Below, one piece after another: positions 44,323 to 53,451 of a stretch of 64,000 nt of DNA. Below the pieces are notes generated by a model, which was not told where the DNA came from, did no database searches, and saw only the letters and a list, made by a program, of their open reading frames with translations. Every line of letters begins with the position of its first letter. Position 1 is the first letter of the stretch. The position numbers and the translations under genes are program-made. This DNA comes from an uncultured Clostridium sp. (GTDB lineage: Bacteria; Bacillota; Clostridia; TANB77; CAG-508), in contig CAMBEE010000002.1 in the NCBI GenBank assembly GCA_945865665.1, positions 145,677 to 209,676 of the forward strand, in the 5' to 3' direction.

Positions 44323-44788
44323 AATTCACAGTTTAAGAAAATTCTTGTGTGCAAGTTGCCACCTTAAGGGTTATATATATTTGATATTGCATCCTGTTCA
44401 TTACGTTTAAAAAGAAAATCTAAAATATCAAACTGAGCCTCTCTCACTCAGGTCAAAAATGTATATATGTATATGATTTTAAACTTTTCGAATGTGATTA
44501 GAGCAATATTAGAATTTCTTAAATAAATTTATGGAAAGCGTTCACGTCGAGCGAAGCGAGGACTAAGTGGAATTATCCATCAATTTATTTTAGAAATTCT
44601 TATGTTGCGTATTGAACCGAGAAAATGTTTCAAATCATATACCTATATACATTTTTTTGTGAGCATTCCTCAGTTAGTTATTTAAGATTTTCTATTTTTC
44701 ACTCCAATCAAACGGATGCAATATCAAATATATATAACCCTTAAGGTGGCAACTTGCACACAAAAATTTCTAAAGCTGTAAATTCTAA
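44323..44788. repeat. Long palindromic RNA-like element, copy 2 (about 466 bp)
   Basis: Arms 44347-44394 and 44714-44761 are perfectly complementary over 48 bases (from GTGTGCAAGTTGCC to GATATTGCATCC). Weaker pairing extends outwards to AATTCACAGTTT and AGCTGTAAATTC. Inside are the same paired tracts, the CTTTTCGAATGTGAT/GAACCGAGAAAATG loop and the apical CACGTCGAGCGAAGCGAGGAC as in copies 1 and 3. At the arm ends copy 1 has GTATAC pairs where copy 2 has GCATCC pairs, both complementary. It begins about 12 bases after the kinase stop. Confidence 0.88.
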
Positions 44789-44803
44789 CAACTTGGCTCT
44801 TTT

Positions 44804-44860
44804 TGTCGAATTTTGCGATGAAAAGTTCTTTACAAATGCAAAAAAATGTAGTATTATAAA
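44804..44860 (+). repeat. TGTCGAATTTTGCG repeat, copy 3
   Basis: TGTCGAATTTTGCGATGAAAA at 44804-44824 equals copy 1 (8355). TAGTATTATAA follows in both about 30 bases later. It lies upstream of the sortase-adhesin genes, directly after the palindromic element. Confidence 0.55.
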
Positions 44861-44963
44861 TATAGATTTTAATCAAATGCACGAAAGTGCTTTAATCTAA
44901 AAAATTTTTTCGAAAAAATTATTCCAAAACGAAAATTAAAAAAGTGAGGAGGAAAAGGCATGA

Positions 44964-45596
44964 ATGGTTAGGTATACCACAAGATATGTTAATCTTGTTA
45001 GCTTTATAATAACACTATTAATTTTCATAATTACAATTAATGCAAGAATTACTTTAAATAGAATAAATTACGGTACACTTATATCAATTCTATTAAAAAG
45101 AGATTCTGTATTAGTAGAATTAAAATCTAACAACTTTAATCAAGACACAGAAGACAAGAATGTAGAAAATCAAAATAACCCAAAAACAAATAACCTCGAA
45201 ACAAAAGAAGAAAAAAACAAATGGAAAATAATGATTCCAGAAATATCGTTAGAAGCAGAAATATCTGAAGGCACAAGTAAAGAAATAATGGATAAATTTG
45301 TTGGACACTTTGAAGAAACAACAAAAATAAGTGGTAATGTAGGGCTTGCGGCACATAATAGAGGATATGCTGTTAATTATTTTGCAAATATAAAACAACT
45401 AAAAGAAAATGATAAAATAATTTATCAATATAATGGAGAGCAAAAAACATATAGTGTAATAGAAAACAAAATAATAAAAGATACTGACTGGAGCCTATTA
45501 GAAAATACAAAAGACAATAGAATAACATTAATAACATGTGTAGAAAATGAGCCAGAATACAGAAGATGTGTACAAGCAAAAGAAACTAAAGAATAG
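44964..45596 (+). CDS. Class D-like sortase linked to an adhesin
   Basis: This 210-residue sortase has an N-terminal membrane helix (about 8-26), an Asn/Glu/Lys-rich stalk, and a catalytic domain with His in GLAAHNRG, Cys in TLITCVE and Arg in YRRCVQ. The ATG at 44964 is about ten bases after AGGAGG; another ATG at 44960 stops after three codons. Its 3' end overlaps the next gene, a thioester adhesin ending in LPVTGM, its likely substrate. The pair probably assembles a surface protein. Confidence 0.85.
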   Translation: MVRYTTRYVNLVSFIITLLIFIITINARITLNRINYGTLISILLKRDSVLVELKSNNFNQDTEDKNVENQNNPKTNNLETKEEKNKWKIMIPEISLEAEISEGTSKEIMDKFVGHFEETTKISGNVGLAAHNRGYAVNYFANIKQLKENDKIIYQYNGEQKTYSVIENKIIKDTDWSLLENTKDNRITLITCVENEPEYRRCVQAKETKE

Positions 45597-46902
45597 AATA
45601 ATATATGATTTAAAAGGAGGAAGATTAAAAATAAAAAAAACATTAAATATTATATCAATAATAGCTTTTATAATAGTTCTTAATATAAATTTGATAATTA
45701 ATTCAGTAAAGGCTGTAGATATAAACTCAGCAAATATTATTTCAGGTGGTGACTGTGGAAGTTTATTAATTTATAAGGGAATATATGTAAAAACATACTA
45801 CTCATATTATTTAAAAGATGGACAAGAATATCCGGCATATTGCCTAGATAAAACAAAACAAGGAGTAAAAGATGATTTAACATATTCTGTTTCAATTCAA
45901 GATTCTATTTCTGATGTTAAATTGTGGAGAATAATTATAAATGGATATCCATATAAAACAATACAAGAGTTAGGTTGCAATAATAAAGAAGAGGCGTTTT
46001 CAGCAACAAAACAAGCAATATATTGCTATATACATGGAAATAATCCAAATGATTATTCTGGAATAGGAGAAGCGGGAAATAGAACAGTAAGAGCAATAAA
46101 ACAAATCCTAGACAATGCAGAAAGATGTACCGAAACAAAAATTTCTAACAATGTAAAAATAATTAAAGAACAAGAACAATTTGATGTAGATATAACGGAA
46201 AAAACATATGTATCAAAAACATATTCAATAAAAGCAGGAACAACAATATCAAATTATAAAGTTCAATTAACAAAAATCCAAGAAGAACTACCAGAAGGAA
46301 TAAAAATAACAGATATTAATAACAATGAAAAAACAGAATTTGCACAAAATGAAAAATTTAAAATTTTAATACCAATAAGAAATCTTACAAAAGAAAATAA
46401 ATTTAATATAGAAATACAAACAAAGATAAATAGCAAACCAATATTATATGGAAAAGCACCAAATGCATCATATCAAGACTATGCACTTACTGCTGCTACG
46501 TATGAAGATGCAAGTGGAAAAACAGAAGACAAGTTCTATAAAAATGAAACTAAAGTAAAAATAATAAAACAAGACGCAGAAACAAAAGAAAGATTAGAAA
46601 ATGTGGAATTTAATATTTTAGACAGTGATAAAAAAATAATTTATTCTAATTTAAAAACTAATTCAAATGGTGAGATAGAAGTTGCAAATTTAATTCCTGG
46701 AAAATATTATATTCAAGAGGTTAGTACAAAAGATGGGTATGAATTAAATAATGAAGTATTTGAATTTAATGTTAATCTTAATGAAGAATTTACAATTACA
46801 ATAGATAATTCTTTTAAAGAAGAACCAGAACCAAAAACTACAAAACAAGAAATTTCTCATACAGTTGAGAATGTTAAAAAACTACCTGTTACAGGTATGT
46901 AA
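45547..46902 (+). CDS. Thioester-domain/CnaB adhesin ending in LPVTGM
   Basis: The protein (451 residues from the first ATG) has a signal helix (KIKKTLNIISIIAFIIVLNI, cleavage likely near SVKA-VD). A thioester domain follows, whose Cys and Gln are probably in EYPAYCLD and SATKQAIYCY. A CnaB/SpaA-like domain (VKIIKQDAETKERLENVEFNILD, PGKYYIQEVSTKDGYEL) leads to a C-terminal KKLPVTGM. The LPVTG motif has no membrane helix or basic tail after it, which is odd for a sortase substrate. A strong GGAGG at 45616 is followed at good spacing only by TTA 45625, where a signal peptide would naturally begin. Thioester adhesins bind host or surface proteins covalently. Confidence 0.8.
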   Translation: MSQNTEDVYKQKKLKNRIIYDLKGGRLKIKKTLNIISIIAFIIVLNINLIINSVKAVDINSANIISGGDCGSLLIYKGIYVKTYYSYYLKDGQEYPAYCLDKTKQGVKDDLTYSVSIQDSISDVKLWRIIINGYPYKTIQELGCNNKEEAFSATKQAIYCYIHGNNPNDYSGIGEAGNRTVRAIKQILDNAERCTETKISNNVKIIKEQEQFDVDITEKTYVSKTYSIKAGTTISNYKVQLTKIQEELPEGIKITDINNNEKTEFAQNEKFKILIPIRNLTKENKFNIEIQTKINSKPILYGKAPNASYQDYALTAATYEDASGKTEDKFYKNETKVKIIKQDAETKERLENVEFNILDSDKKIIYSNLKTNSNGEIEVANLIPGKYYIQEVSTKDGYELNNEVFEFNVNLNEEFTITIDNSFKEEPEPKTTKQEISHTVENVKKLPVTGM

Positions 46903-46905
46903 ATA

Positions 46906-46948
46906 AAAATTACCTCTATGTAATAGCATTGAGGTAATTTTTTCTTTT
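46906..46948 (+). terminator. Terminator after the adhesin gene
   Basis: AAAATTACCTC pairs with GAGGTAATTTT around TATGTAATAGCATT, followed by TTCTTTT. Confidence 0.8.
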
Positions 46949-46954
46949 ATGCTA

Positions 46955-46983
46955 TTGAAAAAAATAAATAAAACAATTATAAT
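46955..46983 (+). promoter_or_regulatory. Promoter of the WG-repeat gene
   Basis: TTGAAA (46955-46960) and TATAAT (46978-46983), 17 bases apart. Confidence 0.65.
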
Positions 46984-47054
46984 AAAATAGTAAAATATAA
47001 AAGAAAGAATATGTTTATAGAAATTATAAACATATTATACGGGGAATTATAAAT

Positions 47055-48776
47055 ATGAAAAAGAAAAACTTAATAATTGTAGTATTAATAATTGCAATTC
47101 TAGCAGTATCAGTGTATTTTATAGTAAACAAAATACAAAAAGAAAACAAAAAATATGAAATATCACAAATAAACGAATATCAATACTTTGTATTTAAAGA
47201 AAATGAAAAATACGGAGTTATTAACACAAAAGGAGAAACAATAGTAGAAGCAAAATATGATGATGTAAAAATTCCAAATCCAGAAAAGGCAGTATTTATA
47301 TGCTTTGAAGGAGAAAATACAAAAGTGCTAAACAACAATGGAGAAGAAATATATACACAATATGAAAATATACAACCACTAAAACTAAAAAATGTGTTGA
47401 GTGATTTAATGTATGAAAAAACAACATTAGAATATAGCAAAGATGGAAAATACGGAATAATTAGCATAGATGGAAAAAAGATAACAAATGCAATATATGA
47501 AGATATAGATACACTTCAATTTAAAGAAGGAGAACTACTTGTAAAGAAAAACGGTAAATATGGTGTAATAAATATCAAAGGGGCAACATTAGTAAAAGCA
47601 CAATATGATGGAATAGAAGCAGACAGATATTATGAAGAATATACAGGATATAAAAAAGACGGATATATTGTAAAGAAGACAACAGATGAAGGATACAGAT
47701 ATGGATATGTAACAGTAAATGGAAAACAAATAATTGATAATAAATATAATGATTTATACAGAATTACAGATATAAATAGCGATGAAATATATATAATATG
47801 TGCTGAAAATGGAAAATACGGACTATTAAAAGATGGAAAAAAAATTATAGAAAATGATTATCAATCACTAGTATATAATGAAAATAACGACACGATAACA
47901 GCATTAAAAGGAAAAAATTATGGGGCATTTACTATTGGAGGCAAAGAAATAATACCATTTGAATACAAGCAAATAGGAACTTCAGGGGAATATTTATATG
48001 CAACAACTGCTGACGAAAATGAAAAAGTATTTGATACAAATGGAAATGAAGCAGGAATAGAATCTAGTATAGCAATAATAGATGTAGACTCTACAGATTA
48101 TAAAATTCAGATTGACACAGCAAATGGTAAGACAAATTATGAAATATATCAAAATGATAAAAAAATTACAAAAAATAAGTATATATATATAGAATATTTA
48201 TTTGATAATTATTTTACAGCATGTAACGAAGATGGAAAACTAGGAGTTATAAACAGTGATGACGAAACAAAAATCAATTTTGAATATAATTCTATACAAA
48301 GAATTGAGGGAACAAATCTTATAGAAACAATACAAAATGATACAAATACAATTCAAATATATACAAAAGATATGAAAAAAATCAGCGAATTAAAAAATGC
48401 TAATATAGAAGTAAATTCTGATTATATTAAATTATACAATAATACAGAAATTAAATATATAACAAAAGATGGAAATGAAGTTAAAAATACAGAACTATTT
48501 GAGAACAACAAAATATTTGCAAATCAAAAAGACGGAAAATGGGGATTTGTAGATAAAAATGGAAAAGTTGTAATTGATTACAAATATGATTCTGTAACAG
48601 AGGTTAATAAATATGGCTTTGCTGGAATTGAGATGGACAAAAAATGGGGAATAGTTGATGAGAATGGAAATATTATAGTAGAACCTAGATATAAGTTAAA
48701 TGATAAAAATCCAACATTTATTGGTGGATATTATCAAGTTACATATGGAAGCGGTGAAGTTTATTATACAAAATAA
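47055..48776 (+). CDS. WG-repeat surface/secreted protein
   Basis: A single N-terminal helix (about residues 5-25) anchors or exports the 573-residue protein. The rest is a chain of WG (YG) repeats of about 40-60 residues, such as KYGVINTKGETIVEAKYDDV, KYGIISIDGKKITNAIYED, KYGVINIKGATLVKAQYDGI and KWGFVDKNGKVVIDYKYDSV. Such repeats form beta-rich units of unknown binding function. GGGGA lies before the ATG. It has its own promoter and terminator. Confidence 0.88.
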   Translation: MKKKNLIIVVLIIAILAVSVYFIVNKIQKENKKYEISQINEYQYFVFKENEKYGVINTKGETIVEAKYDDVKIPNPEKAVFICFEGENTKVLNNNGEEIYTQYENIQPLKLKNVLSDLMYEKTTLEYSKDGKYGIISIDGKKITNAIYEDIDTLQFKEGELLVKKNGKYGVINIKGATLVKAQYDGIEADRYYEEYTGYKKDGYIVKKTTDEGYRYGYVTVNGKQIIDNKYNDLYRITDINSDEIYIICAENGKYGLLKDGKKIIENDYQSLVYNENNDTITALKGKNYGAFTIGGKEIIPFEYKQIGTSGEYLYATTADENEKVFDTNGNEAGIESSIAIIDVDSTDYKIQIDTANGKTNYEIYQNDKKITKNKYIYIEYLFDNYFTACNEDGKLGVINSDDETKINFEYNSIQRIEGTNLIETIQNDTNTIQIYTKDMKKISELKNANIEVNSDYIKLYNNTEIKYITKDGNEVKNTELFENNKIFANQKDGKWGFVDKNGKVVIDYKYDSVTEVNKYGFAGIEMDKKWGIVDENGNIIVEPRYKLNDKNPTFIGGYYQVTYGSGEVYYTK

Positions 48777-48783
48777 AGTGGAG

Positions 48784-48826
48784 GCATCCTTATTAGACAT
48801 ATAGTTTAATAAGGGTGTTTTTTATT
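48784..48826 (+). terminator. Terminator after the WG-repeat gene
   Basis: CATCCTTATTA pairs with TTAATAAGGGTG around an 11-base loop, followed by TTTTTTAT. Confidence 0.75.
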
Positions 48827-49015
48827 TAAGCTTCGTAGAAATATTAATATAAATAAAAATATATTTTAGCTTACTTTAATTTAAGCATCTGTAACAAAAA
48901 GAAGTTTAAAATCATAAAAAATAGTAAATAATAAAAATAATTTCTAAAAAAACACCAAATAGAAAATGTGTATAAGGGAATAAAATGCACCAAATTTGAA
49001 AGGAAAAGTGATAAA

Positions 49016-49876
49016 ATGAAATTAGGTTTAGCATTATCAGGAGGCGGTATAAGGGGAATAGCACATGCTGGAGTTCTTAAAGCATTAGAAGAAAATGATA
49101 TAAAGATAGATGCAATAGGAGGTACAAGTTCAGGAAGTATAATTGCAACATTATATGCAATGGGATATTCACCATATTATATCTACATATTGTTCAAAAA
49201 ATATGCAAAAGATTTAGTAAATCAAAATACAATATCAAAAGTAACAAACATAGGAAACTTTATGGCAAATAAAAAAGCAAGTTTTCAAGGTTTTTATTCT
49301 GGTGAAGAAATAGAAGAGTGCTTTAACAACATTGCAGCACGAAAAGGAATTAAGACAATATCAGATATAAAAATGCCGATTGTAATTCCAACAGTCGATG
49401 TACAAAATTCAAAAAAATATGTGATTACAAATAATATACCTGAAAAAACTTGTTCAAATACAGAATATATAAATAACATCGGAATTGGCAAAGCAATTAG
49501 AGCAAGTTGCAGTTTTCCAGTATTTTTTAGTCCGTGTGAGTATAATGAACATAAATTTTTGGACGGTGGAATTTTAGATAATTTTCCAACAATTGAAGTT
49601 AGACATCAGGGGGCTGATAAAATGTTGACGGTTAATTTTAAGGCAGATGATATTGAGGAAAGTAGCAATATTATGGATATTGTTATGAGAACTATTGATA
49701 TTATGGGAAATAAAATATCAGAGGAAAATATCAGTAATAGTGATATGGTTTTGACTATTCAAACTGATAAAACAGGTTTGTTGGAAACTGAAAAATTGGA
49801 TGCATGTTATAAATATGGATACAGACAAACTATAAATCAAATTAATAAAATTAAAGATATGATAAATGATAATTAA
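49016..49876 (+). CDS. Patatin-like phospholipase
   Basis: The 286-residue enzyme has the patatin signatures: oxyanion hole GGGIRG, nucleophile Ser in GGTSSGSI, and the Asp of DGGILDNFP. The family hydrolyses lipid acyl esters. There is no signal peptide, so it should act from the cytoplasm on the inner membrane surface. The ATG at 49016 starts MKLGLALSGGG, the usual beginning; the frame opens 16 codons earlier without support. Confidence 0.9.
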   Translation: MKLGLALSGGGIRGIAHAGVLKALEENDIKIDAIGGTSSGSIIATLYAMGYSPYYIYILFKKYAKDLVNQNTISKVTNIGNFMANKKASFQGFYSGEEIEECFNNIAARKGIKTISDIKMPIVIPTVDVQNSKKYVITNNIPEKTCSNTEYINNIGIGKAIRASCSFPVFFSPCEYNEHKFLDGGILDNFPTIEVRHQGADKMLTVNFKADDIEESSNIMDIVMRTIDIMGNKISEENISNSDMVLTIQTDKTGLLETEKLDACYKYGYRQTINQINKIKDMINDN

Positions 49877-49898
49877 TATTAAATTTTAGAAGTATCAA

Positions 49899-49937
49899 AT
49901 ACAATAAATTTGAATATAATATACAAATTTATTGTAT
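49899..49937. promoter_or_regulatory. 14-bp palindrome around a -10 box before the cysteine desulfurase gene
   Basis: ATACAATAAATTTG and CAAATTTATTGTAT are perfectly complementary around an 11-base centre that contains TATAAT (49915-49920). It could be an operator over the promoter or, if transcribed, a hairpin. Confidence 0.5.
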
Positions 49938-49957
49938 AAAAGAAAAGAGGAAAATCT

Positions 49958-51085
49958 ATGGAAGTCAGGTATTTTGATAACAGTGCAACAACAAGGATAA
50001 AAGAAGAGGTGCTAACCGAAATGTTCCCATATCTAAGCCGAGAATATGGAAATCCATCATCATTATATAGCATAGGAAGAAAATCAAAAAGAGCAATAGA
50101 AGAAGCACGAAAAAGAGTAGCTTCATTAATAAATTGCAAATCAGAAGAAATATATTTTACAAGTTGTGGGTCTGAAAGTGACAATACAGCATTAAAAGGA
50201 ATAGCATATGCAAATCAAAATAAAGGTAAGCACATTATAACATCAAAAATTGAACATCCAGCAATTTTACATAGTTGCCAAAACTTGGAGAACAAAGGCT
50301 TCGAAGTAACATATTTAGATGTGGACAAAGATGGATTTGTAAATTTAGGAACATTAGAAAATTCAATAAGAACAGACACAATTTTGATAAGCATAATGTT
50401 TGCAAATAATGAAATTGGAACAATAGAACCAATAGAAGAAATTGCAAAAATTGCACACAAAAATGGGATAATATTTCATACAGATGCGGTTCAGGCATGT
50501 GGAAATATCCCAATAGATGTTCAAAAAATGGATATAGATATGCTTTCTTTATCAGGCCATAAAATATATGCGCCAAAGGGAATAGGGGCATTATATGTAA
50601 AGAAGGAAATTGAGTTTGAACGTTTTATGGATGGAGGACATCAAGAAAAAAATAAAAGGTCTGGAACAGAAAATGTTGCAGAAATAGTTGCACTAGGAAA
50701 AGCCTGTAAAATAGCAGAGAAGAACATGGAAAAATATCAAAATAAACTACAAAATTTAAGAAATTATTGTCTAGAAAAAATGAAAAAAAGTTTTCCCAAT
50801 ATCCATATAAATGGAACAATGGAAAAACGATTACCAGGAAATATAAATGTTAGTTTTGAAGGACAAAATGCAACAGAAATATTGTATAAATTGGATGAGA
50901 TGGGGATTTGTGCATCAGGAGGTTCGGCTTGTTCTTCAGGAGATAACAGTCCATCACATGTACTAACTGCAATTGGTTTGCCAAGTGAATTGGCAAAAGG
51001 TGCAATTCGTTTTACATTTGGAGATTTTAACACCAAAGACGATGTAGATTATCTAGTAAAAAAGTTAAAGGAAATATTAAATTAA
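49958..51085 (+). CDS. Cysteine desulfurase (NifS/IscS-type)
   Basis: This PLP enzyme takes sulfur from cysteine for Fe-S clusters or tRNA thiolation. Its 375 residues show YFDNSATT, the PLP-lysine in LSLSGHKIYAPKGIGAL, HTDAVQACGNIPIDV, and the persulfide Cys in SGGSACSSGDNSPSHVL. AAAGAGG precedes the ATG. No iscU or thiI is adjacent, so the sulfur acceptor is unknown. A palindrome overlaps its likely promoter. Confidence 0.93.
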   Translation: MEVRYFDNSATTRIKEEVLTEMFPYLSREYGNPSSLYSIGRKSKRAIEEARKRVASLINCKSEEIYFTSCGSESDNTALKGIAYANQNKGKHIITSKIEHPAILHSCQNLENKGFEVTYLDVDKDGFVNLGTLENSIRTDTILISIMFANNEIGTIEPIEEIAKIAHKNGIIFHTDAVQACGNIPIDVQKMDIDMLSLSGHKIYAPKGIGALYVKKEIEFERFMDGGHQEKNKRSGTENVAEIVALGKACKIAEKNMEKYQNKLQNLRNYCLEKMKKSFPNIHINGTMEKRLPGNINVSFEGQNATEILYKLDEMGICASGGSACSSGDNSPSHVLTAIGLPSELAKGAIRFTFGDFNTKDDVDYLVKKLKEILN

Positions 51086-52674
51086 AAACATTTTCTTACA
51101 ATTGCAGAAATTGCACACTTAATACCATCAACAGCAGCAGACATTATACCTCCAGCATAACCAGCACCTTCACCACAAGGGTAAATTCCACTGATATTAG
51201 AAACTAAATTTTCATCCCTTAAAATTCGTACAGGAGAAGAACTACGAGTTTCCATACCTGTTAAAATACTATCTGGATTTGCAAAACCATGTAATCTAGT
51301 ATCAAAAAATTTAATACCATCTTTCAAAGTTGTTGAAACAAATTCAGGCATAATATCATTTAAATTAGATAAAGTAACACCAGGTTTATAAGATGGCTCA
51401 ACAGTACCTATAAAGGTGCTTTTTATATTTTTATCAAAATCTTCAAATCTTTGTATTGGTGCAAAATAATTTGAACCACCAAGGATAAAGGCCTTTTCTT
51501 CCAAATCTTTTTGAAAATCAATACCAGATAAAGGATTTTTACAATCTTTAAAATCTTCAGGAGTTACATTAACCAAAACAGCAGAATTTGCATTTTTGCC
51601 ATTACGAGCAAAGTAACTCATACCATTAGTTACAATAGTTTTTTCTTCACTTGAAGATGGCATAACAGTACCACCTGGACACATGCAAAATGTATAGCAA
51701 GAACGTCCAGAAGGAGCATGATATGCAAGTTTGTAATCAGCAGAAGGCAGTTTTAATTTTGTCAAAGTTCCATATTGAGCCTTATTTATTTCACTTTGTA
51801 AATGTTCAATTCTAACACCAACAGAAAAGTTTTTTGGTTCTAACAACAGACCCTTTTCATAAACTTTTTTAAATGTATCTCTTGAACTATGACCAATTGC
51901 AAGTATGACAACATTTGCATCGATTTTTTCTGTTGCATCAGTATCTAAATGAGTAACAATAACTTTAGAAACAGAACTGTTAGTAGTTTCCAAATCAATA
52001 AATTTTGTATTAAATAAGAAAGTTCCACCTTGAGCAATAATATAATTTCTCATATTTTTAATAATATTTACTAAATTATCTGTACCAATATGTGGTTTAG
52101 TTAAATACAAAATTTGTTCAGGTGCACCAAATTTAACAAACTCTTCTAATACAGTTTTACAATAAGGCGAATTTATACCAGATGTAAGTTTTCCATCAGA
52201 AAAAGTACCAGCACCACCTTCACCAAATTGGACATTAGAATTAGTGTTCAAAATACCATTATTTATAAAATTATCAACAGTTTTTTTACGATTTTCAACC
52301 TGCTCACCTTGTTCTATAACAATTGGCTTGTATCCATATTTAACAAAAGTCAAAGCAGCAAATAAACCACTTGGCCCTGCACCAACTATTACAGGTCTAA
52401 CAGATTTATTTAGATTTAGTTCGAATTTTGGTTGCTCTATTTTTTTTATTAAGGAAATGTCTTTGTTTTTTAAAAACTTTTCTTCATTTTTTACACAAAT
52501 GTCAATAGAATATGAATAGTGTACATCATCTTTTTTTCTTGCATCTATTGATTTTTTTGATATGTGCCACTCAGTAATATTTTCTTTTTGAATTTTGTAT
52601 TTTTTAATTGCTGTTTTTAAAACTTCTTCGTCTGTTATGTCTTTGTATATTTTTATATTACTTATTCTTATCAT
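51082..52674 (-). CDS. FAD-dependent oxidoreductase (COG2509-type)
   Basis: The 530-residue flavoprotein has an N-terminal domain of about 90 residues, then the dinucleotide fold VIVGAGPSGLFAALTFVKYGYKPIVIE, FGEGGAGTFSDGKL, a second nucleotide-binding feature (VVILAIGHSSRDTF), and a C-terminal GEGAGYAGGIMSAAVDGI. It is an uncharacterised dehydrogenase-like family common in Firmicutes; the substrate is unknown. The stop overlaps the end of the convergent cysteine desulfurase gene by four bases. AAAGGA precedes the ATG by seven bases. Confidence 0.85.
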   Translation of the reverse strand: MIRISNIKIYKDITDEEVLKTAIKKYKIQKENITEWHISKKSIDARKKDDVHYSYSIDICVKNEEKFLKNKDISLIKKIEQPKFELNLNKSVRPVIVGAGPSGLFAALTFVKYGYKPIVIEQGEQVENRKKTVDNFINNGILNTNSNVQFGEGGAGTFSDGKLTSGINSPYCKTVLEEFVKFGAPEQILYLTKPHIGTDNLVNIIKNMRNYIIAQGGTFLFNTKFIDLETTNSSVSKVIVTHLDTDATEKIDANVVILAIGHSSRDTFKKVYEKGLLLEPKNFSVGVRIEHLQSEINKAQYGTLTKLKLPSADYKLAYHAPSGRSCYTFCMCPGGTVMPSSSEEKTIVTNGMSYFARNGKNANSAVLVNVTPEDFKDCKNPLSGIDFQKDLEEKAFILGGSNYFAPIQRFEDFDKNIKSTFIGTVEPSYKPGVTLSNLNDIMPEFVSTTLKDGIKFFDTRLHGFANPDSILTGMETRSSSPVRILRDENLVSNISGIYPCGEGAGYAGGIMSAAVDGIKCAISAIVRKCF

Positions 52675-52798
52675 TTTTGTATCCTTTCAAATTTTTCTGT
52701 ATTGCCAGTTCATATGTGTTGACATTTTAGAACGTAATTAAATTTCGAAAAGGCACTCGATTTTTTATATTATACAATTTTATTTTAATAAAGTAAAG

Positions 52799-52826
52799 GA
52801 GGTGCGCTTAATAAGCACACCTCATA
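52799..52826 (-). terminator. Terminator-like hairpin after the 52832 gene
   Basis: GGAGGTGCGCTTA faces TAAGCACACCTC. It lies just beyond the stop of the minus-strand gene; the T-run is weak. Confidence 0.55.
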
Positions 52827-52831
52827 GAAAC

Positions 52832-53158
52832 TTATACATATGTTGTTACAAGAGCTCCGGATGAATTGTAAACAGATATACCAGTATCATAGAAAATAGT
52901 CATCTCATATCCAGCTGGTAATTTTGTTGTTAACCCTGCAGCTAAAGCTGAGTCAACAAGAATCTTGTATCCTTTTGGAAAATCATCTTTTTTATAAGTG
53001 CTCAATTGAGTATGAGCATATTTTGCTATAGCGACATTAACTGTATGAGCCAATGACATTTTAAAGCGCTCTAATTTATTAGAGTCAACAGAAGGATTTT
53101 CCTCTTCAATTTTTTCTGCCCACCAATTGGCGGCCTCGTTTCCATAATTTTTTTTCAT
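52832..53158 (-). CDS. Hypothetical protein of 108 residues
   Basis: I do not recognise this small soluble protein. It begins MKKNYGNEAANWWAEKIEEENPSVDSNKLERFK, is helical in its first half (LAHTVNVAIAKYAHTQL), and ends in a beta-like stretch (YEMTIFYDTGISVYNSSGALVTTYV). There is no signal peptide or membrane helix. AAGGAGATAAG precedes the ATG, and a promoter with 17-base spacing lies upstream on the same strand. It is divergent from spoIIID. Confidence 0.7.
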   Translation of the reverse strand: MKKNYGNEAANWWAEKIEEENPSVDSNKLERFKMSLAHTVNVAIAKYAHTQLSTYKKDDFPKGYKILVDSALAAGLTTKLPAGYEMTIFYDTGISVYNSSGALVTTYV

Positions 53159-53206
53159 GTCTTATCTCCTTAGTCTAAAATTATATTATAAAGTTTCCAT
53201 AATATT

Positions 53207-53235
53207 ATTATAACACTATATTGCAACAAAAGCAA
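53207..53235 (-). promoter_or_regulatory. Promoter of the 52832 gene
   Basis: On the minus strand, TTGCTT (53235-53230) and TATAAT (53212-53207) are 17 bases apart. Confidence 0.6.
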
Positions 53236-53451
53236 TATTTTGAATAATAGAATATGCATATTTTATGTTATGTAGATATACAAAAATTACTATATAGAAG
53301 ATAGAGAGAAAGTATAAAAATTTATTAAATGGTTTATAAGGTTTGTATAAAGGAATAAAAGAAAAATTAAAAGAACAAGAAAGATGAGTGTTCTAATACA
53401 ACCCTAACACGAATACAATTAAACAAAAGTATTCATATGGGGGTTAGCTTT

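Noticed and set aside
44960..44971. ATG at 44960 as sortase start.
   Set aside because: It reaches a stop after three codons; the ATG at 44964 is in the sortase frame.
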